Shown here piece by piece: positions 1 through 6,904 of a DNA stretch of 8,733 nucleotides. A program made the position numbers and the translations under genes. The DNA comes from Candidatus Zixiibacteriota bacterium (lineage in GTDB: Bacteria; Zixibacteria; MSB-5A5; GN15; JACZUZ01). The notes beneath the pieces were generated by a model, which was given only the letters and a program-made list of their open reading frames with translations, did not search any database and was not told the origin of the DNA. The stretch covers positions 1 through 8,733 of the forward strand of contig JADFNA010000051.1 of the NCBI GenBank assembly GCA_022563625.1, written 5' to 3'. Every line of letters begins with the position of its first letter. Positions within the stretch are counted from its first letter, which is position 1.

Positions 1-3000
1 CGAGGAGGCGAAAGGCGCCGCGCTCGAGGGGTTTGGAGATCAATCGGCGCCGATTGAGCCAAATCTGAGCCGCCCATACGCCGCCCCAACCGGCCGTTTC
101 TCACTCGACAGCATCCGGACTTTCCAATACACCCCGTTTTTTGGCAATGATTGCTGGGGGTATGTCGCCCCGGACGGACAGAAATATGGCATCATGGGTG
201 TCAATGAAGGCGTTGCGTTCGTCAATCTGACGACAGGACAAAAAGTCAACACTGTTGTCGGCCCCGGCGCTCCCTGTCTCTGGCAGGACATGGCGACTAT
301 GGGAGACTATTGTTATTCCGTATCAGAATGCGGCAACGGGCTGATGGTGATTGACCTGTCATTTCTGCCCGATTCGGCGCATCTTGTCAGGACTGTTCCG
401 ACAAACGGCCTGGCGAGCATGACCGCCCATAACCTGACAATTGATTCGGTGAAAGGGTTCTTGTATACAATTTCGGGTAATGGCTCCTCTGTTTTTGATC
501 TTTCAGATCCCGCTAACCCTCAGCATGTGTTTTCCTTCAACGGCTCACATGATGCTTACGCCAACAATGACACGCTTTATCTCGCTACAGGCGGGAATCA
601 GTTTTTCATCATAGACTTTTCGGACAAGTCCAACCCCCAGATCATAAGTAACTGGGGAGACGAACCCGGTACTGTTGCACACAACATCTGGCCCACAGAG
701 GACGGCAAACGGGTTGTCACGACACAGGAAACGCCCTTCATAACGGTCAAAGTCTGGAATATCGAAGACCCGCAGAACATCAGACTGGAAAGCGAATATC
801 TTGGTGGAAGCCGCCTAGCGCATAACGCTCATGTCAAAGACGGTTTTGTGTATCTGTCCCATTATGAATCCGGAATAATCATGCTGGACATTTCCAACCC
901 CGGCTGCATAGAGGAAGTTGCCTTTCATGACACCTGGCCGCAGAGTGAACATATTTCTTTCAGCGGCTGCTGGGGAGTGTTTCCTTTCTTTCCTGATTCC
1001 ACTGTCCTAGCGGCCAATACAGACGGCAAGCTATTCGTCTTCAAGGTGTTGGTGGACACAACTATCCCGCGGGGCGTGGACAGCGACGCAGATGGGACCA
1101 CTGACTTTTGTGACAATTGTGTTACAATCGCCAATCCGCTCCAGATTGACACTGACGGCAACGGGATCGGCGACATCTGCGACGCCCCGCCACAGCCGGC
1201 GCTTACCGATTCGCTGTCTTTGCTGACTGACGTGATCTGGCTGCAGAGTCAAAGCCCGCTGGTTACCGGCTATGACGTTTATTTGCAGAAGATTCCTGAA
1301 GCGCAGATCCGATGCGGCGTAACACCATTGCAGGAGCCGTCGTTTTTGCCCGGACACAGAATAAACTCAGTCCCGATTGCGGGAAATACATTTGCCCTGC
1401 CTGCCCTGGAAGACGGCACTTTCTATGCCGTCGGTGTCGCGATTTTGCCCACTCCTCCCGACGGGCCGCTAATTTCCCGGGCGCGCAGCTTCCGGGCCGG
1501 TATACCACATCCGCCGACCTGGTCTCCGTTGATTTTTCAAAACACTGAACAGATCGCCGATTTCTTCGTCAGTACCGGTTCAGAGACACGTTTCTCCTGG
1601 GACGTGATTGATGGTGACATTGCGGAATATCGCATTTATAGGTTTGCGAAAGACACAGTCATCATGGACTTCGTACCCTATAAAGTTGAAGAATTGCCCG
1701 GTTGCAGCGTGACCGGTTTCGAGGCCTATGTTGAGTGTGTGGCCCCGGGCAGCGGTTCAAATCTGGGATGCAAGTTTGTGGCCCCGGTTTTCACTACGCT
1801 CGCCGGAACACAGAGCGAATACGTTCAACCTGCTGACACCGCGAGCAAATACCTGTATCTGCTAACAGCCGTGGACACGATGGGAAGCGAATCATCACCC
1901 GCGCCGCTGCTGACTGTATACACCCGGCCTTCACAGACAATCAAAGCCGCAGTGGTGATTTTTGACAGCATCGGAGGTGTCTGGGCGGAAATGGATTCGC
2001 TCGAGGCGTTTTATCAACGGACGCTGGCGCCTTACCAGCCGGAGATTCTCTACCAAAAACGCCGCCGTCTCTCATCGCTGGGATGGCCGCCAAAATACTC
2101 ACAGGTCGGCAAGTATGATGCGATAATTCTTGACGGATCAGACCGTGTCGACCTCTTTAGTCCAAACGCTACGCCCGAACATCCAGATTATGATTGGCTG
2201 CTTGATTATATACGCTCGGGCGGCTCCCTTATATATGTCGGCAACGGCGTCAATTTTGGCTTCCGCTCTGCAAACGCACAACTGACACCCAGGGCATTTG
2301 AAAATAATATGGTCGCGTCACGGTTTTTCGGAATTGACTCGACACTCATAATTTCCGAGGGTGTTCATAATCCCGTCAATTCGGACGATTCGCTCTTTCA
2401 TTATTTTGACCCGGTCGGCGCGAATGCAAACGACGGCTCGGAGTTTCCTGATCTTGACTATCACAAAATTGATTTCTATCGCTCCGGCCCTAACCCTACT
2501 GTTTGCTGTGACTATTTCAATGACGGCCCAGTGGCGCTCAAAGGCATCGTCTATCCGCAAGCCGAAAACACCGAGATCATCTACACCTATCGCAGTGGAA
2601 GAAATCCCGCATCAATTCTGGACGGACAGGTAGCGGGTTTCAAGTTCAACGCGCCGACACATACCGCCTACACCTTCCTGATGAGTCCCTGGGAATGGCC
2701 GCCGGAGCAAGCTGAAGCGTTTTTTACAAAGATACTGGGTGACTTTCCAACCGACGTCGATGATGATCCGCGATCGGAGATATTGCCCAAGACATTCGCC
2801 CTGGGACAGAATTATCCCAATCCGTTTAATCCCACGACCACTATCAGTTACTCCGTGCCGAAAAAAGCGCTGGTGACATTGCGGGTCTTTAATGTGCTGG
2901 GACAGCGCGTCGCTACTCTGGTCAATGAGGAAAAGAGCTCCGGAGATTACACGGTGCAATGGGACGCCTCTGATGTGGCGTCAGGGATTTACTTCTACCA

Positions 3001-3052
3001 GCTCAAAGCCGGCGAAACGCGCATCTCCCGCAAAGCCCTGCTGATCAAGTAA
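1..3052 (+). CDS. T9SS-secreted choice-of-anchor-B (LVIVD-type) beta-propeller protein with TSP3, FN3-like and GATase-like domains; 5' end outside window
   Basis: The frame is open from the left edge (first full codon at 2), so the true start lies outside; the ATG at 194 is internal, because recognisable domain sequence precedes it. 1016 residues are visible, ending in TAA. In order, numbering the codon at 2 as residue 1: a propeller (about 1-355) resembling the choice-of-anchor-B family, with [26 protein letters not shown] and repeated blades such as [10 protein letters not shown] and His-containing [10 protein letters not shown] and AHNAHVKDG; an Asp-rich thrombospondin type 3 repeat (360-394); two fibronectin-III-like domains (about 410-490 and 509-643); a Rossmann-like domain resembling class I glutamine amidotransferases (about 648-914, [10 protein letters not shown] and SGGSLIYVG); and a type A T9SS sorting domain (about 931-1016). 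The protein is predicted to be secreted and attached to or released from the outer surface. Its ligand or activity is unknown. An intrinsic terminator follows the stop. The missing N-terminus presumably holds a signal peptide. Domain assignment is by eye; the propeller and sorting domain are the surest. Confidence 0.9.
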   Translation, partial: EEAKGAALEGFGDQSAPIEPNLSRPYAAPTGRFSLDSIRTFQYTPFFGNDCWGYVAPDGQKYGIMGVNEGVAFVNLTTGQKVNTVVGPGAPCLWQDMATMGDYCYSVSECGNGLMVIDLSFLPDSAHLVRTVPTNGLASMTAHNLTIDSVKGFLYTISGNGSSVFDLSDPANPQHVFSFNGSHDAYANNDTLYLATGGNQFFIIDFSDKSNPQIISNWGDEPGTVAHNIWPTEDGKRVVTTQETPFITVKVWNIEDPQNIRLESEYLGGSRLAHNAHVKDGFVYLSHYESGIIMLDISNPGCIEEVAFHDTWPQSEHISFSGCWGVFPFFPDSTVLAANTDGKLFVFKVLVDTTIPRGVDSDADGTTDFCDNCVTIANPLQIDTDGNGIGDICDAPPQPALTDSLSLLTDVIWLQSQSPLVTGYDVYLQKIPEAQIRCGVTPLQEPSFLPGHRINSVPIAGNTFALPALEDGTFYAVGVAILPTPPDGPLISRARSFRAGIPHPPTWSPLIFQNTEQIADFFVSTGSETRFSWDVIDGDIAEYRIYRFAKDTVIMDFVPYKVEELPGCSVTGFEAYVECVAPGSGSNLGCKFVAPVFTTLAGTQSEYVQPADTASKYLYLLTAVDTMGSESSPAPLLTVYTRPSQTIKAAVVIFDSIGGVWAEMDSLEAFYQRTLAPYQPEILYQKRRRLSSLGWPPKYSQVGKYDAIILDGSDRVDLFSPNATPEHPDYDWLLDYIRSGGSLIYVGNGVNFGFRSANAQLTPRAFENNMVASRFFGIDSTLIISEGVHNPVNSDDSLFHYFDPVGANANDGSEFPDLDYHKIDFYRSGPNPTVCCDYFNDGPVALKGIVYPQAENTEIIYTYRSGRNPASILDGQVAGFKFNAPTHTAYTFLMSPWEWPPEQAEAFFTKILGDFPTDVDDDPRSEILPKTFALGQNYPNPFNPTTTISYSVPKKALVTLRVFNVLGQRVATLVNEEKSSGDYTVQWDASDVASGIYFYQLKAGETRISRKALLIK
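1079..1183 (+). other. Thrombospondin type 3 calcium-binding repeat inside the first gene
   Basis: This 35-residue stretch follows the TSP3 pattern: [14 protein letters not shown], then [17 protein letters not shown]. It has regularly spaced Asp residues that bind calcium in this family, and three Cys. It links the propeller to the fibronectin-like domains. In secreted bacterial proteins such repeats act as calcium-stiffened linkers, so a rigid spacer role is likely here. Confidence 0.88.
1229..3049 (+). repeat. Shared C-terminal tail module, copy 1 (FN3-like + GATase-like + T9SS sorting domain)
   Basis: This part of the first gene is homologous over its whole length to 4652-6419 in the next gene. 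It starts at an IWLQSQ/NWLYSE block followed by GYDVY and KIP, and runs to the final KALLIK/KALLLK. Strongly matching blocks include FGIDSTL, LFHYF-PVGA, Px[22 protein letters not shown], and [16 protein letters not shown]. Near the 3' end the DNA is also close (GGACGCCTC-GATGTGGCGTC in both), while the middle matches mainly as protein. It is an old duplication or domain shuffle, not a recent one. Copy 1 has a small insertion with adjacent cysteines (TVCCDYF, near 2500) that copy 2 lacks. Confidence 0.88.
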
Positions 3053-3075
3053 ACGGGCTTCAATCACAAGCTGGC

Positions 3076-3122
3076 AAAGCAGGCTGTCATTCGTACAAAT
3101 CTACGATTGACAGCCTGTTTTG
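3076..3122 (+). terminator. Intrinsic transcription terminator after the first gene
   Basis: A long hairpin lies 24 bases after the stop codon. CAGGCTGTCA (3080-3089) pairs perfectly with TGACAGCCTG (3108-3117). After a T-T mismatch, TCGTA (3091-3095) pairs with TACGA (3102-3106) around a six-base loop. A TTTTG run follows and can pair back to the AAAG-type bases on the 5' side. This is a classic Rho-independent terminator and separates transcription of the first and second genes. Confidence 0.88.
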
Positions 3123-3197
3123 TATCAACTAGCTTTACCGGTAAGAGCGCAGGATGTGAGTGTCTCTCTGTCCCTCTCTCCCGGACTAATCCCGCGT

Positions 3198-3227
3198 ATC
3201 CGCCATCCTTGATAAGGAGGATCGGAC
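3198..3227 (+). promoter_or_regulatory. Strong Shine-Dalgarno site, possibly masked by a hairpin, deciding the TTG start at 3228
   Basis: AAGGAGG at 3214-3220 lies seven bases before TTG at 3228, which is ideal spacing and the main reason for choosing that start. The same bases can fold: TCCTT (3206-3210) pairs with AAGGA (3214-3218) over a GAT loop, and ATCC (3198-3201) pairs with GGAT (3219-3222) across a four-base bulge. The stem would cover the whole ribosome binding site. The SD and start are well supported. A regulatory role for the hairpin is inference only. Confidence 0.6.
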
Positions 3228-6200
3228 TTGACCAATTTAGACTGCATATCTTCACGCGAAGGTTTCCTTGATTCGCTGTTTTCGAGATGTATCGCTCGTT
3301 TAGCGCTTTGCGCCATATTGACCGCGCCGTTGTTGATCGAATCCGGAGCCGCGCGTCCGTTACTACCCGCTTCCAGCTCGGGGCCGATAGATGGTTCCTG
3401 GGCGGTCCATCGGAACGGCGCGATCACCACCAGTGTAACGAACCGCGGAACAATCGGGCGAGGATTCACACCTCGCACTGTCCCACCGGGTGTTCCCGGT
3501 TTTGAATTTCCTCCCGGGTCACACATAGAATATCTCTTCGCCGGTAGCATATGGATCGGCGGAATTGTCAATGATGACACGCTGGTGTCCGTCAGCCATG
3601 ATGGTTGGCAATTCGTACGGGAATTTATTGCATCACCGGAGAGTCCAAATGTTGTTCAGGTTACGGGGCCCGCTGATATTAACTTCAGGGCCAAATACAC
3701 CGACACGCTTATCGATCCCCGCTTTCCCGATCCTATCGACGGCCCTCATCGGCCGCTGAATCTTCGCATCACCCAGACCAGCCGTCACTGGATAGACCCG
3801 GCATTTGATGACTTCATCATTATCGAATACCTGGTCGAGAACTTCGGGCCAGATACTATTCAACAGATGTGGTTCGGACTTTATCTCGAGTCGGACGTGT
3901 GGTTCGATGATGGAAAGTTCATAGGCTTCACAGATGATTACACCGGATTTATGTCAGAACATGAAATCGCCTGGGTTGCGGATAATGACGGCCACACCAA
4001 CCTTGGTACTACCAACTGGGATTCGACCTCACAACGCGGAGCGATAGGAGCGAAATTCCTTGACTTCGACCCGCCCCCCGTACCCTCGGGGCGCCCCGTA
4101 AACTTTAACTGGTGGAAGAGCAATGGGGACACCGCCCTTGACTGGGGGCCGCGCCTGGCGGGGACAATTGAAGATCCGTATAGGGTTTTCAGGGGGTGGT
4201 TGGGAGGCGAAGTATTGGGGACGCCGGAAGGTGACGCTAACAAATACTACATACTCTCCCACGATGAGCGCGATTACGACCAGATAGAATCTGCGCTTAA
4301 TCATACAGTTGAGGGATGGCTGTCGCCAATTTCACCGGGCGCGACCGGATTTGCCGATGGAATCGATACTCGTTTCCTGCTCTCACAAGGCGGGGTTGAC
4401 CTCGCTCCGGGCGAGACGCTCAAAGTTGTCGTGGCCCTGGCGGCCGGGCATGATGTACATCAAGACCCCAAAGCGTTCTTTACTCTGTTCGACCCGTTTG
4501 AGCCGGAAGTGTTTACAAACACTCTGGATTTTTCTGATCTTATTAACAATTTGAACGCAGCAGACAGCCTGTACCAATCCGGTTATAACGCAACAGTCTC
4601 CACTCCTCCCCCGACGGTTGTCATTGATGATCCGCGAAAACAATCCCCGACAATCAACTGGCTGTACTCCGAGAATATAAATGTCATCGGTTATGACGTG
4701 TATGTCACAAAAATACCGAATAGCCTCATCCTGTGCGGCGTGGCGCCAACAGATACTCCTGCCTTTACTTCCGCTGACATAGTTAATACCGGACCGATTA
4801 CCGTTGATCATTTCACACTGGATGATCTGGCCGATGGCGCCTGGTATGCTGTCGGTGTTGCGCTGAGCATGCCGGCCGGCGCCCGGGTCTCCGTACCGGC
4901 GCTGTTCAAATACGGCGGGCCGTTTCCTGTCACACTCGATGACATGTTCGCCAACCAGTCGCAAAAAACAAATCATTATCTCAGCCAGCCCGGTTCAGTT
5001 CTTCTCAGTTGGACAAAAAACAGTGATGATGCGCAGTTCTACAATATTTATCGTTTCACAGATGAAGACTCAACGACATACCTGCCTGCGCGCGTTCTGT
5101 ATTCACTCGTAGCGTGTCCCGCGCGTGACCTCGCCTGTGAACTGAAAATCGCCCAATCTCCGGATACATTCATCTGCGCCTATCGGCCAACACCCTATGC
5201 GACAATCCCGGCCAGTCAACAATCATTCAGCGAGATAATTGACACGGCCGCAAAGTTCCATTACCAGGTGACAGTCGTAGATTCTGCCGGCAACGAATCA
5301 AAAGCGACAGAGCCGCTGACAATTTATACCGGGACGCAAACACGCAAAAAGGTTGCGGTTCTTCTGGGTGACAGCGCCGGGACCATCTGGCTCACTCGCT
5401 GGGATTCGGTAGTGACATTCTATGAAAACGCGCTTTCCTCATACCAGCCTGAATTCTTGTATCGGAGAGAATCCGGAACTCCACTCGCCCCGCTTGCATT
5501 CAGCCAGGTCGGTGGATTTGAATACCTGATCATCGACGGTTCTGGATTAAGTTCTGCCGTAATTGGAAGCCGGACCATTGAATCCGAACTCTGGGCGCTG
5601 GACTACGGGCGCGCCGGAGGAACAATGGTTTATCTGGGAAGCGGAACCACATTCGGACTGTCAGTCTCGCGCCCGCGCCTGCTGGGCAAGTCATTTGACT
5701 CGACCCGCACGACGTCGCTCTTCGGAATTGATTCTACGCTCCTGATTTCATACGGGGCCAACAACCCCGGCTTCTCCGATGACACGCTCTTCCACTACTT
5801 TCATCCAGTCGGCGCAGCGCCGGATGCACAGACCCAATTCCCGGAACTCAGCTATCATCATGCAGGATTCTATACACTGGATTATCTTAATGTCGGCCCG
5901 CTGCCATTTAAGGGAATCATGTTTCCCGGCGCCGAAAACACAGAACTGTTGTATTCCTATGTAAGCGGACGCGACCCGGTTTCGCAGCTACACGGTGGTG
6001 CGGTCGGGATAAAATACACTCCCGAATCCCACACCGCATACGCCTTCTTTTTCAGCCCGTATGAATTCACCCCGGACCAAGCAGACAGATTCTTCCGCGC
6101 TCTGTTAGGTGATATTCAAACTGATGTCGGCGATGATACAGAAAGCGCTCTTCTGCCAAAAGTATTCACACTCTCGCAGAACTATCCAAACCCGTTCAAC

Positions 6201-6422
6201 CCGGCCACGACAATCAACTACACGGTCCCGCGAAAGGCGCAGGTTACCCTGGCCGTTTACAATCTGCTTGGCCAGCGTGTCACCACTCTAGTCAGCGCCG
6301 AACTTCCCGCCGGTAATCACACGGTAACCTGGGACGCCTCGGATGTGGCGTCGGGTATATATTTCTACCAACTAAAATCCGGCCGGACAAAGATCACGAA
6401 AAAGGCGCTGTTGTTGAAGTAG
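3228..6422 (+). CDS. T9SS-secreted multidomain protein with FN3-like, GATase-like and FlgD-like sorting domains; N-terminal half unassigned
   Basis: This complete gene encodes 1064 residues. TTG is the start: it has an excellent AAGGAGG seven bases upstream, and it is the only nearby in-frame start that keeps the signal peptide whole (Arg at 20 and 24, hydrophobic LALCAILTAPLLI, likely cleavage near SGAA at 39-42). Residues about 57-470 form a module I do not recognise by name, with IEYLFAGSIWIGGIVNDDTL, repeated Trp/Tyr/Gly-rich beta-strand text and WFGLYLESDVWFDDG. Similar 'LFAGSIWIGG' openings occur in large secreted proteins of uncultured FCB bacteria. From residue about 475 it is homologous to the preceding gene's tail: two fibronectin-III-like domains, an amidotransferase-like domain (about 707-962) and a type A T9SS sorting domain (about 979-1064, [14 protein letters not shown] to GIYFYQLK). 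It is predicted to cross the inner membrane by Sec and the outer membrane by T9SS. Substrate or partner is unknown. Confidence 0.92.
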   Translation: MTNLDCISSREGFLDSLFSRCIARLALCAILTAPLLIESGAARPLLPASSSGPIDGSWAVHRNGAITTSVTNRGTIGRGFTPRTVPPGVPGFEFPPGSHIEYLFAGSIWIGGIVNDDTLVSVSHDGWQFVREFIASPESPNVVQVTGPADINFRAKYTDTLIDPRFPDPIDGPHRPLNLRITQTSRHWIDPAFDDFIIIEYLVENFGPDTIQQMWFGLYLESDVWFDDGKFIGFTDDYTGFMSEHEIAWVADNDGHTNLGTTNWDSTSQRGAIGAKFLDFDPPPVPSGRPVNFNWWKSNGDTALDWGPRLAGTIEDPYRVFRGWLGGEVLGTPEGDANKYYILSHDERDYDQIESALNHTVEGWLSPISPGATGFADGIDTRFLLSQGGVDLAPGETLKVVVALAAGHDVHQDPKAFFTLFDPFEPEVFTNTLDFSDLINNLNAADSLYQSGYNATVSTPPPTVVIDDPRKQSPTINWLYSENINVIGYDVYVTKIPNSLILCGVAPTDTPAFTSADIVNTGPITVDHFTLDDLADGAWYAVGVALSMPAGARVSVPALFKYGGPFPVTLDDMFANQSQKTNHYLSQPGSVLLSWTKNSDDAQFYNIYRFTDEDSTTYLPARVLYSLVACPARDLACELKIAQSPDTFICAYRPTPYATIPASQQSFSEIIDTAAKFHYQVTVVDSAGNESKATEPLTIYTGTQTRKKVAVLLGDSAGTIWLTRWDSVVTFYENALSSYQPEFLYRRESGTPLAPLAFSQVGGFEYLIIDGSGLSSAVIGSRTIESELWALDYGRAGGTMVYLGSGTTFGLSVSRPRLLGKSFDSTRTTSLFGIDSTLLISYGANNPGFSDDTLFHYFHPVGAAPDAQTQFPELSYHHAGFYTLDYLNVGPLPFKGIMFPGAENTELLYSYVSGRDPVSQLHGGAVGIKYTPESHTAYAFFFSPYEFTPDQADRFFRALLGDIQTDVGDDTESALLPKVFTLSQNYPNPFNPATTINYTVPRKAQVTLAVYNLLGQRVTTLVSAELPAGNHTVTWDASDVASGIYFYQLKSGRTKITKKALLLK
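4652..6419 (+). repeat. Shared C-terminal tail module, copy 2
   Basis: This is the counterpart of 1229-3049. Four cysteines of the fibronectin-like part occur in the same order in both copies: ILCGV, VACPA, LACEL and FICAY here; IRCGV, PGCSV, VECV and LGCKF in copy 1. They could form two disulfides outside the cell. The amidotransferase-like part has EYLIIDGSG and AGGTMVYLGSG, but I see no Cys at the nucleophile-elbow position, so it is probably not a glutaminase. The sequence after AENTE (LLYSY, then GIKYTPESHTAYAFFFSP) resembles a recurring module of large secreted FCB proteins. Confidence 0.87.
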
Positions 6423-6455
6423 CGGCTTTCCTAAGCCACGCTCTTTCGGGACCTG

Positions 6456-6574
6456 TTGATAAACTCCTGATTGTCTTTGCGAGGAGTCCGCCTGGGCGGA
6501 CGACGTGGCAATCTCTTTGCTACGAAGCGCATGGGAGTGAAGGACTCGCAAAGGCTGTAATTCGACTTTATCAA
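6456..6574. repeat. MITE/REP-like dispersed palindromic element
   Basis: The element is framed by TTGATAAA (6456-6463) and its inverse TTTATCAA (6567-6574). Nested within are CTTTGCGAG (6475-6483) with its exact inverse CTCGCAAAG (6545-6553), and a perfect seven-base-pair hairpin, GTCCGCC-TG-GGCGGAC (6486-6501), itself flanked by TTGC and GCAA (6477-6480, 6508-6511). The core text TTGCGAGGAG ... GACGTGGCAATCTC is of a type I associate with intergenic repeats dispersed in many bacterial genomes. It carries no coding sequence and no transposase. It starts 34 bases after the second gene's stop, the usual place for REP-type elements, where it may also protect or end the transcript. Confidence 0.65.
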
Positions 6575-6626
6575 TACGCCCTCAAGTGGACGGATCCGAG
6601 GCGAACGTTTGGATGGATTCGACTTT

Positions 6627-6661
6627 CCCAGGGCGCAGAGCGCCAATATTCGGGTTTTTTT
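6627..6661 (+). terminator. Possible intrinsic terminator
   Basis: GGCGC (6632-6636) and GCGCC (6640-6644) form a five-base-pair hairpin over an AGA loop. Outer CCC (6627-6629) can pair with GGG (6652-6654), directly followed by seven T (6655-6661). The unpaired AATATTC between the inner stem and GGG makes the fold imperfect. If functional it would end transcription from the second gene, which otherwise has no clear terminator. Confidence 0.4.
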
Positions 6662-6707
6662 CAGGCGCATAATTACTGTTGACACCATAGCGTGAAAAGC
6701 GCATCTT

Positions 6708-6731
6708 ATCTGCGGTGAAATCTGCAGTGAA
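6708..6731. repeat. 12-base tandem duplication ATCTGC(G/A)GTGAA
   Basis: ATCTGCGGTGAA (6708-6719) is followed at once by ATCTGCAGTGAA (6720-6731), 11 of 12 bases the same. A further GTGAAAA lies just before, at 6692-6698. Short 'ATCTGCGGT'-like tandem phrases are familiar from intergenic repeats in unrelated bacteria. Its position 174 bases before the protease start also allows a paired protein-binding site, with no direct evidence for it. Confidence 0.55.
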
Positions 6732-6904
6732 AAACCAGACATTTAGCATGGAATTCGACAACCTGTAAAAATGTAGCTGAAAGTAAGGAGCCTTGAACAA
6801 TACTTGAGAGCGGCTTTCGATTCAATCCTGAGGGGCGCCAGATCGGCCCTGGCAACATTCTCGCCCGCCCAACCTGACAACTACCAATTAGAATGGAAAC
6901 AGAG

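Larger units (their letters stand above)
6423..6904. other. 482-base non-coding region between the second T9SS cargo gene and the protease gene
   Basis: No convincing gene lies here. Open frames on both strands are short and cut across repeats. In order it holds: a weak hairpin just after the stop (GGCTT 6424-6428 with AAGCC 6433-6437, no T-run); an inverted-repeat element (6456-6574); a ten-base direct repeat, ATTCGACTTT, at 6560-6569 and 6617-6626; a possible terminator with seven T (6627-6661); and a 12-base tandem duplication (6708-6731). A promoter for the protease gene should lie in the last 200 bases, but I cannot place one reliably. Confidence 0.75.

Noticed and set aside
194..196. 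ATG at 194 as the start of the first gene
   Set aside because: The frame stays open to the left edge, and conserved propeller sequence ([11 protein letters not shown]) lies before this ATG, so it is internal.
3135..3144. Palindrome TTACCGGTAA in the leader of the second gene
   Set aside because: Only ten bases with no extension; too short to call an operator without conservation or further copies.
3125..3580. 151-residue minus-strand open frame across the leader and start of the second gene
   Set aside because: It overlaps the signal peptide region of a convincing gene; composition looks like an antisense shadow.
4383..4976. 197-residue open frame on the minus strand
   Set aside because: It lies wholly inside the second cargo gene opposite a well-supported frame, has no recognisable domain and no ribosome binding site I can support.
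6424..6437. Hairpin GGCTT/AAGCC just after the second gene as a terminator
   Set aside because: Only five base pairs and no T-run after it.
6679..6711. TTGACA followed by CATCTT/TTATCT as a sigma-70 promoter
   Set aside because: The -35 match is perfect, but no good -10 lies at 16-18 bases, and promoter consensus differs in FCB bacteria.
6431..6742. 103-residue minus-strand open frame in the intergenic region
   Set aside because: It runs straight through the inverted-repeat element and the T-tract, and its protein has no hydrophobic core pattern or family motif.
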